A stretch of 13,317 bases of DNA from Cladorrhinum sp. PSN259 (GCA_033725935.1 MU867179.1:1-13317), one strand, 5' to 3'. Shown: positions 1-8,689, numbered from the stretch's first letter. Made by a program: numbers and translations. Notes: generated from the letters alone by a model not told the origin.

Positions 1-199
1 TCTTGCCGGCCAGCCTGGCTAATGCAAAGTCTTGTGTTTTTAGCTTCTTACCCACGGCTAGGCCGTGGGCTTTCCACGAGAGCTTCCGATCCAAGTAGAT
101 TACATAATTATGTAGTCCTATACTTATATATTTACCCCTTTTGGTATAAGTCACTTATTTATTATTCATAAATATTCTAATCCGGTATTAAATCATAGG
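1..199. other. AT-rich flank, no gene seen
   Basis: Low-complexity AT-rich sequence without an open reading frame of note. The first 60 bases are more GC-rich and look like the edge of another element that continues to the left, but I cannot name it. The only structure I see is the short perfect hairpin annotated separately. Confidence 0.5.
51..69. other. Perfect 8-bp inverted repeat (hairpin)
   Basis: CCCACGGC and GCCGTGGG flank a 3-base spacer, TAG. This is a perfect palindromic stem at the point where GC-rich sequence gives way to AT-rich sequence. It may be the terminal structure of a neighbouring mobile element. No function can be assigned from sequence alone. Confidence 0.6.
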
Positions 200-686
200 C
201 CCTAAAAAAAAGTCTATTACCTTTAATAATAATTACTTTTTACTGTTATAAAAATAAACGTTTAAGTTCCAAAACGCTTATAAAGCGACCTCTTTTTAAA
301 CATGAAGTAATTTTTCTTAAATCGGTTTAATCTTTTATAATAAGGCAAATGATAGAGGCGTACTGTTACAACCCGTGCACAACCTCCACCCACACGGACC
401 ATAACGTAGGGCATTGCGTGGTTAATAACCAATTATTGGGCTAGGGATGCGAGGACCTATAAGCCCCAGGAGCAGCCAATCACGATAGTGCTCTACATGC
501 TCTGTCGCTAAGATGGGGAGCATAGGGAGCATAACAACAGGTGCTCTATATAGCTCCGGTATTCTTTAAAGAGTAAGGAAATATATAAAGCAAGGTATAA
601 TATACCTAGAAAATATATATAAATAGCTTTACTATAAGTAAAGGGAATATTAGGCACTTCCTGTCGTAAGGACTTGGTTCCTTACA
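200..686 (+). repeat. Degenerate repeat, left copy; LTR-like 3' part
   Basis: This stretch matches 11071-11511 in the same orientation through a series of colinear blocks: the ACCTTTAATAATAAT block (216-236), AGGCAAAT.ATAG.GG (343-358), ACGGACCA.AA...AGGGCATT (near 395-415), GGGC.AGGGAT...GACCTA (438-460) and AGAGTAAG...AAGGTATAATAT (570-603). From 364 it begins TGTTAC and at 681-686 it ends CTTACA, with a TATA-like CTCTATATAG near 545. That would fit a ~323-bp LTR, but I find no matching target duplication around those ends. Most differences between the two copies look RIP-like. It could be a solo LTR with some internal sequence or a non-LTR repeat; the family is unknown. Confidence 0.55.
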
Positions 687-865
687 CAAATAATATAACG
701 TTTACTTATCTTTAATACTTATAGCAGTAGTTTATAAAGTAACTTATTATTAATAATAATTAATACCGTTTAAAAGCGTCCTATAATCTTCGATTACCTT
801 ATTATTTTACCTAAGCGTATTACCTTATAGTCTATATCCTATCCGGTGCAGGTTATAATACATAT
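687..865. other. AT-rich sequence, no gene seen
   Basis: AT-rich stretch with many TTATTA/TAATAA runs and no coding signal. Probably eroded repeat DNA. Confidence 0.4.
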
Positions 866-940
866 CCCTTTTTTAATCGGGACGTACCTCTATAACTGAT
901 CGGCACGCACCCACTTTTTAATCCGTACGCACCCCTATAG
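866..940 (+). repeat. Two imperfect units, GC-rich motif of about 30 bp
   Basis: Unit A (866-896) and unit B (911-940) share the pattern C-TTTTT-AATC-G--CGTACC-CTATA, spaced about 45 bp apart. A third, related piece (GCACCC.CTTTTT.ATC.G....GC) lies at 11266-11289 next to the right-hand degenerate repeat. The units stand out from the AT-rich background. They may be subterminal repeats of a DNA transposon or a MITE, but I cannot delimit the element. Confidence 0.45.
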
Positions 941-1144
941 AGTTAGGGTTTTACAAGTAACCAAGCTTAATTAAATGCCCTTATATTAATTAAATAATAA
1001 CCTTCTTTTACCTATTATAACGTAATTATTTTGGTATCAGTTAATTACCCTGATTTCAGTGATAAAAACGATATAATATTTATTATATAAGGCTTACTAT
1101 TTAAATTAGGGCAAAGTGGTTAATTTGATTCAAGTATGGGGTAA
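941..1144. other. AT-rich insertion target of the Copia element
   Basis: AT-rich sequence with no coding signal, running up to the target duplication of the Copia element. Across the Copia it would continue at 11025. Confidence 0.5.
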
Positions 1145-1149
1145 ATATT
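1145..1149. repeat. Target-site duplication (left) of the Copia element
   Basis: ATATT directly precedes the TG of the left LTR and is repeated exactly at 11020-11024 after the CA of the right LTR. Five base pairs is the usual duplication length for Copia-type integrases. Confidence 0.9.
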
Positions 1150-1912
1150 TGTTAAAGTTTGGGAGCTGCAGGGTCCCTACTGGACTCAGTAGTAGAGACT
1201 AGGCTACAGGGGCTGTGCCCTGTAGTGGTGCGTAGCAGAAGCGTTGCTGCTAAACGGTACGGTGGGAGGTTGTACGACAGTAGTGGGAAGTACTGAAGGA
1301 AGCAAGGCCACTGTGGTACAGTGGGCAACACTGGAAACAAAGGTCCTTGCAGGGCACTTGTGCCCTGGAAAGACAGAAGGTTGTTGGAAAGTACAGAGGC
1401 TTGGTTGCGTATACTATTGTATTGCTATGCTTGCTTTTAAGAACTGAAATACAGGAGGGAGAGGAGATTTACAGGACTACTTGTACAAGTCTTCAGGTCT
1501 TCTAGAGGGTTCTATAATGGCCAGGGCCCCTGTAGAATAGTGGGTGGTCCTGTGGGACTCTGTGGGACTGCTATACTATAGAAGGTATAGAGCTAGTTCT
1601 ACGGTTTTCGGTGGTTTTCTTCAGGCTACGTAAACCTTTCTACAGGTAACGACTTTATCTGGGACTTAACCAACCACTTATAAGGCTTTGGTTAAACTAA
1701 GCCTATTATAGTATAGTTGCCGAGGCAGAATAAGGCTCCTGGCAGTGGGCCTTATTGGAAGACTAACAGGTCTATGGAAGACCTGTGAGCAAGAAGGACT
1801 TAGCACCGTGTCCGTACCCGGCATTTGTGGTAAGTGGTTGATATAAGCCACGCCTATGGGCAAGTAGGCACCAGCCACTTGCCCTGCACCCTGTACGTGC
1901 GATACGTTAACA
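1150..1912 (-). repeat. 3' LTR of the Copia element (left LTR)
   Basis: 763 bp, TGTTAA...TTAACA. It differs from the right LTR by one 2-bp indel (near 1746) and by transitions that are unevenly spread. From 1150 to 1446 this copy keeps CA/TG where the right LTR has TA; 1447-1626 is identical in both; from 1627 to 1912 this copy is the one with TA. Its inner part, next to the coding region, is thus RIP-mutated and its outer part is spared. The small open reading frames on both strands here are not genes. Confidence 0.93.
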
Positions 1913-1920
1913 CCCCCTCT
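1913..1920 (-). other. Polypurine tract (plus-strand primer site) of the Copia element
   Basis: On the minus strand AGAGGGGG lies directly against the TGTTAACG start of the 3' LTR, where RNase H leaves the primer for second-strand synthesis. The position fixes the element's orientation. Confidence 0.85.
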
Positions 1921-1946
1921 ATGGCCGTATGGGTGCCACTGAATAA

Positions 1947-1954
1947 CCCCCTCT
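1947..1954 (-). other. Second, upstream copy of the polypurine tract
   Basis: The same ten bases (ATAGAGGGGG on the minus strand) recur 34 bp upstream of the functional-looking tract, overlapping the probable pol stop codon at 1953-1955. It may be a central or backup PPT or a small local duplication. Confidence 0.5.
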
Positions 1955-2560
1955 ATAGCCTTGTACTATAAGGCTTAGAGAAATTTAATAGCTGTAAAAA
2001 CCGCTGGAATTTAGGGGCTAGTAGGGCCTTTGTAAGCCCGTTAGCTGGCATATCCTCTATAGGTACGAAGGATATAGTAATATTGCCCTCTATAACGCTC
2101 TCTCTTACGCCCTAGAACCTTAGAAGGGTATGCTTAGTTCGGCTATAGTGCTTAGGGTTATGGGCAGTCTTTATAGTACCTTGGTTATCCGACTTTAGGG
2201 AGGTGGGTCCTTAAAGTGGTTGCTATATTTCAGTATATAGTCCTTTGAGCCATATAGCTTCCTTATTTCTTTCTATTAGGGCGTTAAATTCAGCTTTAAG
2301 AGTGCTATAAGCTACTATGGAAGCCCTTTTGGATTTCCAGCTTATAGGTCCTTTATTAATTAAGAAAACGTACCCGTAGGTAGAGTAAATAGTGGTCTTA
2401 TAACTAGTAAAGTTACTATTAGTAAAGCTTATAGGGATAATTTCCCTTATAGAGCCGTACTGAATAGCGTATTTAGTAATGCCTTATAAGTAGCTAAGTA
2501 GCTTTTTAGCTGCCTTAAGGTGAGCTATAGTGGGTTATTGTAGCTATCGAAAGAGCCACT
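1953..2560 (-). pseudogene. Copia pol remnant: RNase H domain and C terminus
   Basis: The minus strand keeps the Copia RNase H signature in one frame: a block reading STYGYVFLINKGPISWKSKR (around 2330-2390), then a conserved Ser/Thr-Leu-Lys-Ala-Glu-Phe block (the ALSSTEAEY position of the family) and IWLKGLYTEI (about 2240-2270). Further on comes the C-terminal DMPANGLTKALL segment (about 2015-2055) that normally closes Copia pol. A stop at 1953-1955 fits the natural end, since it lies in the same frame just before the PPT. The domain would remove the RNA strand during reverse transcription. Internal stops at former Gln/Trp codons mark it as dead. Its frame differs from that of the RT block upstream, so at least one indel separates them. 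The start is a domain estimate. Confidence 0.85.
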
Positions 2561-2619
2561 AAATAGTAAAGGCTATATTAGGCCTAGTTTGAGTTATAGC
2601 GTAGGTGGCAGTGCCTATA

Positions 2620-3560
2620 AGGCATTAATATAGCTTTTAGTCTGCTTTGCTTAGTAATTGAGAGGGAGATTCGGGGCTTATAAGCCCCGGAGAGAGTGGG
2701 ATTTTCGGCCTATAGGTATTAAGACTAAAGTGCTTGGTTACTTTTATAATATAGGCTTTTTAGTGAATTTATAGAAGGCGTTTTACCCTATTACGTTCGA
2801 TTTAAACGTTTAAGAAGTATTTGGCTAAACCTAAGTCTTCTATATTATAGGCTTTAAAGAGGCTCTTTTTTAGGGCTCGGATCCTTTAAAAGAGGGTCTA
2901 ATAAGCAAGTAGTCGTTTACGTAGTTAATGATGAAAATATCGTCTTGGCTATTATAATAAGTAGCCGAATTAAAGGTTAGAGGTTTAAAGCTTAGGCTCT
3001 TAATTAATATAGTAACCTTTTATTGCTATAAATAGGAGGCTTGCTTTAGGCTATATAAGGACTTTTTTAGGAGTATAACTTAGTCTTTAGAAGGATCCTA
3101 ATAATATTCTTTTAGTAACGTTATAACTGTCTTATTATTAAGACTATATTCGTATAGGCCTTTAGGGACTTTAATATATATATTAAAGTTTATATTAGCG
3201 TTTAGAAAGGCACTTATAAAATCGATCTGTTTGATTTCTAGGTCGAATACGGCTATAATAGCCAGTAGAACCCTTTAAGTAGGTGGTGTTGCTATAGAGG
3301 CAAAGGTCTTAATACAATCGGAATTAGGGACTTATTAGAAGCCTTTGATTACTAGCCGGGCCTTAAATTTAATAACCTTGCCTTATAAATTCTTCTTCGC
3401 CTTATATACCTAACGATTAATAATAAGGCGTTTAGGTACTTTAAAGCGTTCTATAAAGTAGAAGGTCTTAGAGGTAAGAAGCTGGCGTAATTTATTAAAA
3501 GAGGCCTTAAGCTAGTAGTCCTTAAAAGGGTGTTTTAGTGCCTGCTTAAAAGTCTTAGGC
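2620..3560 (-). pseudogene. Copia pol remnant: reverse transcriptase domain
   Basis: Read on the minus strand this carries the Copia RT order. A KASFNKLRQLL block (about 3490) leads to a VYKAKKN...KFKARLVIKGF block (about 3350-3420), the typical fingers region. The first catalytic Asp is kept in QIDFISAFLNA (about 3190-3235), followed by LLKKSLYSLKQA (about 3040-3080, the YGLKQA motif). The active-site box at 2923-2906 reads YVNDYL where the family has YVDD-L, so one catalytic Asp has become Asn. Many TAG/TAA codons occupy Gln or Trp positions. The enzyme would copy the element's RNA into cDNA; this copy cannot. Ends are domain estimates; the stretch up to the integrase (3560-4080) is a stop-rich Lys/Ser/Pro-type linker. 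Confidence 0.9.
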
Positions 3561-4079
3561 TCTAAAGTACTAGTTTAAGTATTAGTTAAGGTGCTATAGA
3601 CTATTATAGTAGCTACTTTAGTAATTAAGTAAGTAATTGGTTTAATAGTGTCTATAGTACTATTGTCTTTTATTATTTAGAATTCCTCCTTATATTACTT
3701 AGAAGCCTATAGCAGTTAAAACTTTATATTAGTAAGTTTTAAAGGAGCCGAGGGTAGAAGAGAGGGCTCTATAAGCTTAGTAGGTTTTTCTATAGGCTCT
3801 TCTTCTTCCTAAACTTTAGGGAATTTAAGGGAATTGATAAAGCTTATAGGGCCCTGTAAATAAAGCTTATAATTTTCGTAAAATTTTATAAAGGCAGTCT
3901 AAATAATATATTTCTAATTAAGCTATATTAAGTAAATTTTATAATTAAATACGGCTAATAGCCTTCTTTAGGTACCTTTAGGCTATAGCTTCTGCCTAGA
4001 AATACGCTTTTTCGGGGGAATTAGTATTATAACTTTAATACTAATAGCCTTATAGTCCTAAAGGTCTGGGATATATAGT
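3561..4079 (-). pseudogene. Copia pol remnant: linker between integrase and RT
   Basis: Degraded coding sequence on the minus strand, without a domain I can name. Between integrase and RT, Copia polyproteins normally have a poorly conserved acidic and proline/serine-rich linker. Here fragments such as an EEEP-like acidic stretch (about 3795-3815) are visible if frames are switched. Stop-dense. Confidence 0.6.
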
Positions 4080-4749
4080 GCCTAAGAGGGCATTAGCTTA
4101 TTAAGGAAAAGCTAATAGGCTAAAAGGTCCTTAATTAAATTAGTAATACGGTTAATTAGCTTAACGATAGGTATTATAATATAGCATTAGAGAGTAATCG
4201 GGAAGCCCGAGGTAAAGAGAAAATAGCCTAAGCCTTTTTAATATAACCCGAATAAAACGTTCTATAAGGCCGTTCTGGTAATAAGTATAAGGGCTTAATT
4301 TACTGAGACAAATACCTTTTTTAGCGAGGTACGGTAATAAACCCTTTATTTCCTTACCTCCGTTATAATAAAATTACGTTAGGTAGCGCTTATAAATATT
4401 ATATAGGGCTTTAATAGCTAAACGAGCCTTTAAAATAGCTTCGTCTTTAGTTTTTAGAAGCCGAAAAAGCCTAAAGCGAGTTTTACGATCCATTAGAAGA
4501 AGCCCGTACGGCTTATTATTTAGAGGTATTAAGTAAATAACGAAAATATCCCTTTTTATTTGTTTAAAGGCATACGGTAGATCGGCTATTAGCTTAATAA
4601 AAAGCTTTTATAGTAATTTAGCTAAGTTATAGCTTTTATATACTAAGTCTATAAGCCGAATCCTCTAAAAGTTAGGCATATCCTGGGTAATTTAAGCAGT
4701 CTTTTTTAGAAGGTCTAGGCCTATATGCCTTAATCGTATATACTAGAGC
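4080..4749 (-). pseudogene. Copia pol remnant: integrase (zinc-binding end and catalytic core)
   Basis: Beginning right at the Tc1/mariner junction, the minus strand gives a degraded GAG-pre-integrase tail. Next comes a core containing RDIFVIYLIPLNNKPYGL (about 4500-4552), LLMDRKTRFRLFRLLKTK (about 4445-4500), FYYNGGKE (about 4340) and SPYTYYQNGLIER (about 4255-4295). These correspond to the first Asp region, the second catalytic Asp (here Asn in NGG) and the glutamate of the D,D-35-E triad in QNGLIE. The enzyme would insert the cDNA with a 5-bp stagger, consistent with the ATATT duplication. It shares its frame with the protease block once the Tc1 insertion and its TA are removed, which confirms a simple interruption. 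Inactive: stops and a lost catalytic residue. Confidence 0.88.
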
Positions 4750-4751
4750 TA

Positions 4752-4778
4752 CAGTCAGGGCGCAAAAAAAACGCTCAA
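4752..4778 (+). repeat. Left terminal inverted repeat of the Tc1/mariner element
   Basis: Starts CAGTCAGGGCG and has an A8 run followed by CGCTCAA. It pairs with 6126-6152 with four mismatches in 27 bases, all near the outer end. Confidence 0.93.
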
Positions 4779-4823
4779 CCCCACAATTTTTCATCTTCCA
4801 ACAAAACCACCCACCACCTTCCA

Positions 4824-5991
4824 ATAGCTCCCATTATCCAAAGTCCGGTCAAAAAGGCCAAATTCAAGCATTCTACACCTCGTAAGCGCAATAGAATTAC
4901 GGCCTACTACAATTCAGGGCTTACGGCCAAAGCAGTCGCATACAAAGAGGGAGTTCTTAAGAGCCATATACGGGGCATCATCAGGCGCTTCAGAGCACAG
5001 GACTATGGTGTCTCTCGCCCTAGCCGCGGTCGCCCCGTAAAGCTTAATAGGGTCCATAAACAGGCCATTCTACATAAGGTAGCGAAAGATCCTTTCATTA
5101 CAATCGAATCCCTCCGGTTATCCGCCTGCTCGCACGTTTCTAAGCGCACTCTCTGCCGGTACTTAGTGGAGCAGAAGATTTCGCACACGCTCGCAGCAAC
5201 TCGGCCATATCTTTCCGTAGAACATGCTTCTGGCCGGTACGTTTGGGCCATTCAATACTCCGAAAAGCCAGCTACATTTTGGCGTACTGTACTCTTTACC
5301 GACAAGAGTACCATCGATCGTAGCGGCTCTAGAAGAAGGGTATAGGTATTTCGCCCCTAAGGTAAATAAAATCCATTAACGCGTTAATTACCCACTACCT
5401 TCAAACCGCGATTTCTCGTGCAATTTCTAACCAAAATAATAATTTTAGGTTCCCTTACGATCGATCCTAAATATATACAACCCCGTTATAAAAAAAATAA
5501 AGCATAGCCAGATATTTTAGGGCGCAATTCGCTATAGTGTAAAAAGCGACCTGATTCCGGCTTATAGCGACCCCGACGCCAAAAGAGGTGGTATAACGGC
5601 GAAAGTATATAAGGAAATTCTTATAGAAAAGCTTCCTAGGCTACTTAAGCCATCTACAATCTTTATGCAAGACAACGCGCCTATCCATACTTCACGGTTA
5701 ATCCGCAAATTCATCGAGGAAGAAGGGCTCACTATGCTAGAGTAGCCCCCATACAGCCCCAATCTTAACCCTATTAAAAATCTATAGGCATTTTTAAAAC
5801 AAAGGATTTTAGACCAATTCCCCTATTTAATAACGCTCCCAAAAAACGAAAAAGCCCTCAAAGAGCTTTATAAGGCTGCAACAAAAGTGTAGTTAGGTTT
5901 TAAACAAGACCTTATTAATAAGCTGATCGATTCGATGCCAAGGCGTATCGAGGCTGTACGTAAGGCCAGGGGCTGGTATACTAAATATTAA
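4824..5991 (+). pseudogene. Tc1/mariner transposase, inactivated
   Basis: Coding similarity is clear over about 388 codons. A basic N-terminal helix-turn-helix region (about 4878-4990) leads into a Gly-Arg-rich SRPSRGRPVKL segment (5014-5046) and a second DNA-binding part. The catalytic core follows: LFTDKST (first Asp at 5301-5303; family FTDES, Glu changed to Lys), MQDNAPIHTS (5665 onwards, second Asp kept) and PYSPNLNPIKNL (about 5750-5790), where the DD34E glutamate has become Lys. The probable start codon is ATA at 4824, in frame with the protein, as if ATG had been mutated; no ATG lies in that frame nearby. Several TAGs replace Trp/Gln. A one-base frame change lies between 5340 and 5545. 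The end, TAA at 5989-5991, looks natural. Confidence 0.9.
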
Positions 5992-6125
5992 TTGGATTCC
6001 TATATATAGCTATGCTTCTAGAGAATAAGAATATCTAATTCGTATATAATTTGCCTGCAAATTGCGATTGTTGTGGCCATTTGAAGCACATGGGTCAAAA
6101 TTCCATGATGTGCCAAAATGGGCAA

Positions 6126-6152
6126 TTGAGCGTTTTTTTTGCCGCCCCACTG
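6126..6152 (-). repeat. Right terminal inverted repeat of the Tc1/mariner element
   Basis: The reverse complement begins CAGTGGGGCGGC, then A8 and CGCTCAA, mirroring 4752-4778. Followed by the TA duplication. Confidence 0.93.
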
Positions 6153-6154
6153 TA

Positions 6155-6765
6155 TGTAGCCTGAATCAGAGCCTTTATAGGCTCTTTAGGTATTATAGTA
6201 GGTACTATAGTAGCCTAGTCTTTAGGGTCCGAGTCCCCCTTTATAATTTCAGGGGGTGCTAAGACTTTAGGGGCTAGTTACCCCTAGTTACCGTATTTAA
6301 TGGAATAATAGTGCCAGTGAGACCTGTAAGCTTAAGCTTATTAGTAGTTAATTATAGCCTTAGAAGCGTTCTTAGGTATAAAAAAGAAGCCGTTCTTCTG
6401 AAAATTTAATAAGTTAAGTAGCTTCCTGGAGCTAGTATAGGCTTTTTCCTTAATTAAAGTACCCCCAGAAAGGTATAGTTTATAGCTACTAGTAATATTG
6501 AGTGGGAAGCTAGGGATATAAAGGGTCTCTTTTAGGGAGATATTATTATAAATAGCAGTATTATCCTTATACTTAGTAAGAAATTTAACCTTTATAATAT
6601 TAACGCTCTATAGTTTAACTAGACCACTATCCGTACCGACGGTTCCTAAAGAGGAAAAATATTAAAGGTCGATAAAAAGGGCTTTATTATTGCAAATATA
6701 TATTATAGAGCCTGTATTAAAGAGCTACTAAACCTTGTTTTTAATGCTATAATAGCTATTAAAGG
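6155..6765 (-). pseudogene. Copia pol remnant: aspartic protease and pre-integrase region
   Basis: On the minus strand the block near 6716 reads LFNTGSIIYICNNKALF. This is the Copia protease active site (family D-T/S-G, then H-x-C/-x-N) with the catalytic Asp changed to Asn by GAT to AAT. Two TAG codons just before it stand where the family has Trp-Trp. Further blocks are VKFLTKYKDNTAIY, LKETLYIPSFPLNI (about 6490-6530) and KLLNLLNFQKNGFFFIP (about 6375-6425), typical of the segment between protease and integrase. The enzyme would have cut the Gag-Pol polyprotein. The block is bounded by the Tc1 insertion on one side and by the LINE on the other. Its frame continues across the LINE duplication into the AFNSYYS codons there. 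Confidence 0.88.
6748..6765. repeat. Target-site duplication (left) of the ORF1-only LINE
   Basis: TATAATAGCTATTAAAGG; the copy at 8686-8703 differs at one base. Such long, slightly variable duplications are typical of target-primed LINE insertion. The Copia protein frame continues in step if one copy and the insert are removed. Confidence 0.85.
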
Positions 6766-6907
6766 AAGGTACTAATTGAAGGGATACTAGCGCAATCTAT
6801 GAACTTGGCGACAAAACGTACGAAAATACCATCATTCAATCGAGCTTAAAAAGCTCTATCCCTCGACGACGGCTTCCAACCGGCGGGGGGCGTAGCGCGT
6901 CGCCGCG

Positions 6908-8512
6908 ATGCCTCCAAAGATGGGGGGAAGAGGCGGGGGAAAGAGGGCGACCGCGACAAGGAAAAGTCCTGCAGTGGGGCTTGCCCCACTGCCCGGAAGA
7001 TCCCAGCCAACCAAAACGACGCTAATTGACGAAGAAGACGAGGAAATGGAGGAGGGCGCTGATGAAAGCGGAGATGATGAGGATGAGGACGAGGATGAGG
7101 AAGTGTAGCGGAAGCTTTTAGAGGGGCTAGAGGAAGAGGGTATTGCAGGATTGCTAATGGACTTGGTCCCGGGAAAGGACAGTAATAAAGCGTTTTATCT
7201 AATCGACGAGCTCGTAAGAAGAATCGCGAGGATGCGGACAAGAATCGAGGTCTTGGAAGAGAAAGGTCCCTTCTCGAAAGGGGCTGATTTCGGGGCTCTA
7301 CAGAAGGCAATTATAGAAGAAGTTCAGAAGGCAATCGGGGGGTTGAAAGAGGAGGTTTAAAAAGTAAAGAATAAGGTGAAGAAAGCACTAAAAGTCAGCT
7401 CTCAGAGAGGGGGGCCGGGCATAGGAGCCCGCACTTAGGCGGCAGTGGCTGCCGAAGAGCCCTTAAAGAAGGTTATACCGGGGCGTATTAGGAAAGAGGT
7501 CTTAATACGTGGCTTAGTCGCGCCGGCACTTGCCCGGCGGTCTCTTCAGGAGATCGTTCAGGCAGTAAACGGAGCGTCTGAAAGGAAAGGGGCAGTTACG
7601 GCGAAGAAGCTTCCGAGCGGTAACGTAGTAGTCACTTTTTAGGAGGCGAAAATAAAGGAATAATATACGTAAAATACGAATAAGGAGTAGATTACGAAGG
7701 CATTCGGAAAGGAGGCAAAGGAGGTAAAGAGAACCTTTACGGTCCTAGTAAAAGGGATGTTAAAAAGGGATCTGAAGGATACGACGGAGGCAGAATTCAG
7801 TAAAACGATTGGATTAATGATAGTCGAGAGAGTTAAATTTCGAATCCCGGTATTAGGAGGAATAACGAGGGCAACGGCGTTAGTCACGATAACTAGCGAA
7901 GAAGAGGCGAAGAAGGCTTACGACAAAGGGGTCGTCTAGCGAGCCTAGATATTACACTGCGAGCCGTACTAGGCAGTCTTACAAACTACCTAATGCTATA
8001 AGTACTAGGGATAGGGATATACCTAACGGTTCTATAGGAAATCGGCGTTATGCTTACGGTATAGCATAACGGCTTACGGGGAGGGTAGGAGGGCAGGAAA
8101 GGCCCAGTGCCCTACCCATAACAATCAAGCCAGCCTAAGATGTTCGAATTATATAGGGAAGCACCCGGCCTAGGTACGGTAGTGCCCGGAAGCAGTAAAA
8201 GCCCGGAATGCAGCTAAGAAAGCGTATCAGTACCGGCCGAGGACATTCGACCTTACTCTGCTAGAAAAACAAAATCAGGAGCAACGACAGATAACCTTTC
8301 AGGGAGGAGGCGAGGAATACCAAGTAGTAGGAAGAAAACGGCCGAGGGGCCGACCCCCCTTAATAGCCGTCGCGGTAAAGCGAGCGGCGAATGATCTAAG
8401 GCAGGGAAAGCTAAACCTAGTAACGAGGGATACGACGGGGCCTGGCGTGGCCACTGGTGCCCCGGCTGCCACGGCGGCTGTAGACCAGGATGTGGGAATG
8501 CAGGAAGCTTAG
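6908..8512 (+). pseudogene. LINE ORF1 (Gag-like nucleic-acid-binding protein), interrupted by point stops
   Basis: One frame of about 534 codons runs from ATG 6908 to TAG 8510-8512. It is broken only by TAG/TAA codons where CAG/CAA (Gln) or TGG (Trp) are expected; I saw no frameshift as far as 7942, and the later blocks stay in phase. Order: Gly/Arg/Lys-rich N terminus; very acidic stretch of Glu/Asp (7027-7107); coiled-coil-like helix (7150-7360); the ORF1 core with IPGRIRKEVLIRGL (7471-7520) and KLPSGNVVVTF (7608-7640); a second core block to 7938; then a degraded zinc-knuckle array (about 7965-8200) in which several Cys/His are now Tyr; finally a basic QVVGRKRPRGRPPL tail (8320-8361). The protein would coat the element RNA as a ribonucleoprotein. 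Open stretches on the opposite strand are shadows. Confidence 0.85.
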
Positions 8513-8610
8513 TCTGGGACGGGCTTCCTTTTACCTGTAGTACGAAGAAGTCAAGAGCTATGGCCTTAAAAGGAGGGTATAGGTTTTTCACCCAGCTAGA
8601 TCACTGGCAT

Positions 8611-8689
8611 GGTTTTCCTGTATAATAAGATAGCTAGCAGGACCGGCGAACCTTTGACTAAAGGGCAATCGGTAGTACGAAATATTATT
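8611..8689 (+). other. LINE 3' tail shared with the right-hand LINE
   Basis: From GGTTTTCC onwards this matches the minus strand of 11590-11512: TGT.TA.ATA, then GACCG.CGA.CC, AAGGGCA, CGGT, GTACGAAAT, and a tail of ATT/AAT triplets. Upstream of this point the two elements are unrelated. It is probably the 3'-UTR end that the element's reverse transcriptase recognises. Confidence 0.8.
8642..8673 (+). other. Two-part hairpin in the LINE 3' tail
   Basis: Outer stem ACCG (8642-8645) with CGGT (8670-8673); inner stem CCTTT (8651-8655) with AAAGG (8660-8664) around loop GACT. The other LINE keeps the same outer stem but has a different inner stem that also pairs. Confidence 0.7.

Larger units (their letters stand above)
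4752..6152 (+). mobile_element. Tc1/mariner-type DNA transposon, nested in Copia pol
   Basis: A 1401-bp element bounded by 27-bp imperfect inverted repeats and flanked by TA on both sides (4750-4751 and 6153-6154), the diagnostic Tc1/mariner target. Length and transposase type agree. It splits the Copia gene between the pre-integrase and integrase regions; removal of the element plus one TA rejoins the host frame. It is opposite in orientation to the Copia. The single coding region is inactivated. Confidence 0.95.
6766..8689 (+). mobile_element. Non-LTR retrotransposon (fungal Tad-like LINE) reduced to ORF1
   Basis: A 1.9-kb insertion in the Copia, flanked by an 18-bp duplication with one mismatch. 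It holds a short leader (6766-6907), a complete-looking ORF1 with a Gag-like protein, about 100 bp of unrecognised sequence, then a 3' tail (8611-8689) with a hairpin and an AT-rich ATTATT end. No endonuclease or reverse transcriptase region is present, although both termini seem to be there. It is therefore internally deleted rather than 5' truncated. It is clearly richer in GC than the surrounding Copia, suggesting less RIP or a later arrival. Confidence 0.85.

Noticed and set aside
51..69. Hairpin as a bacterial-type terminator
   Set aside because: The context is fungal repeat DNA, with no T-run after the stem and no gene before it.
364..686. A complete solo LTR (TGTTAC...CTTACA)
   Set aside because: No target duplication at these ends, and similarity to the right-hand copy extends upstream of the supposed start. 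Kept only as LTR-like.
1244..1447. Short open frames on both strands within the left LTR (also 10815-11012 in the right one)
   Set aside because: They lie in LTR sequence, are broken in the other LTR copy and resemble no protein.
5003..5251. Minus-strand open frame inside the Tc1/mariner element
   Set aside because: Shadow of the transposase coding strand, which carries recognisable catalytic motifs.
6846..7310. A 154-residue open frame on the minus strand, Pro/Arg/Leu/Ser-rich
   Set aside because: It is the antisense shadow of the GC-rich, acidic LINE ORF1; composition mirrors Glu/Gly/Lys codons and no domain is visible.
8253..8591. A 112-residue open frame on the minus strand
   Set aside because: Antisense shadow of the C-terminal basic tail of ORF1.
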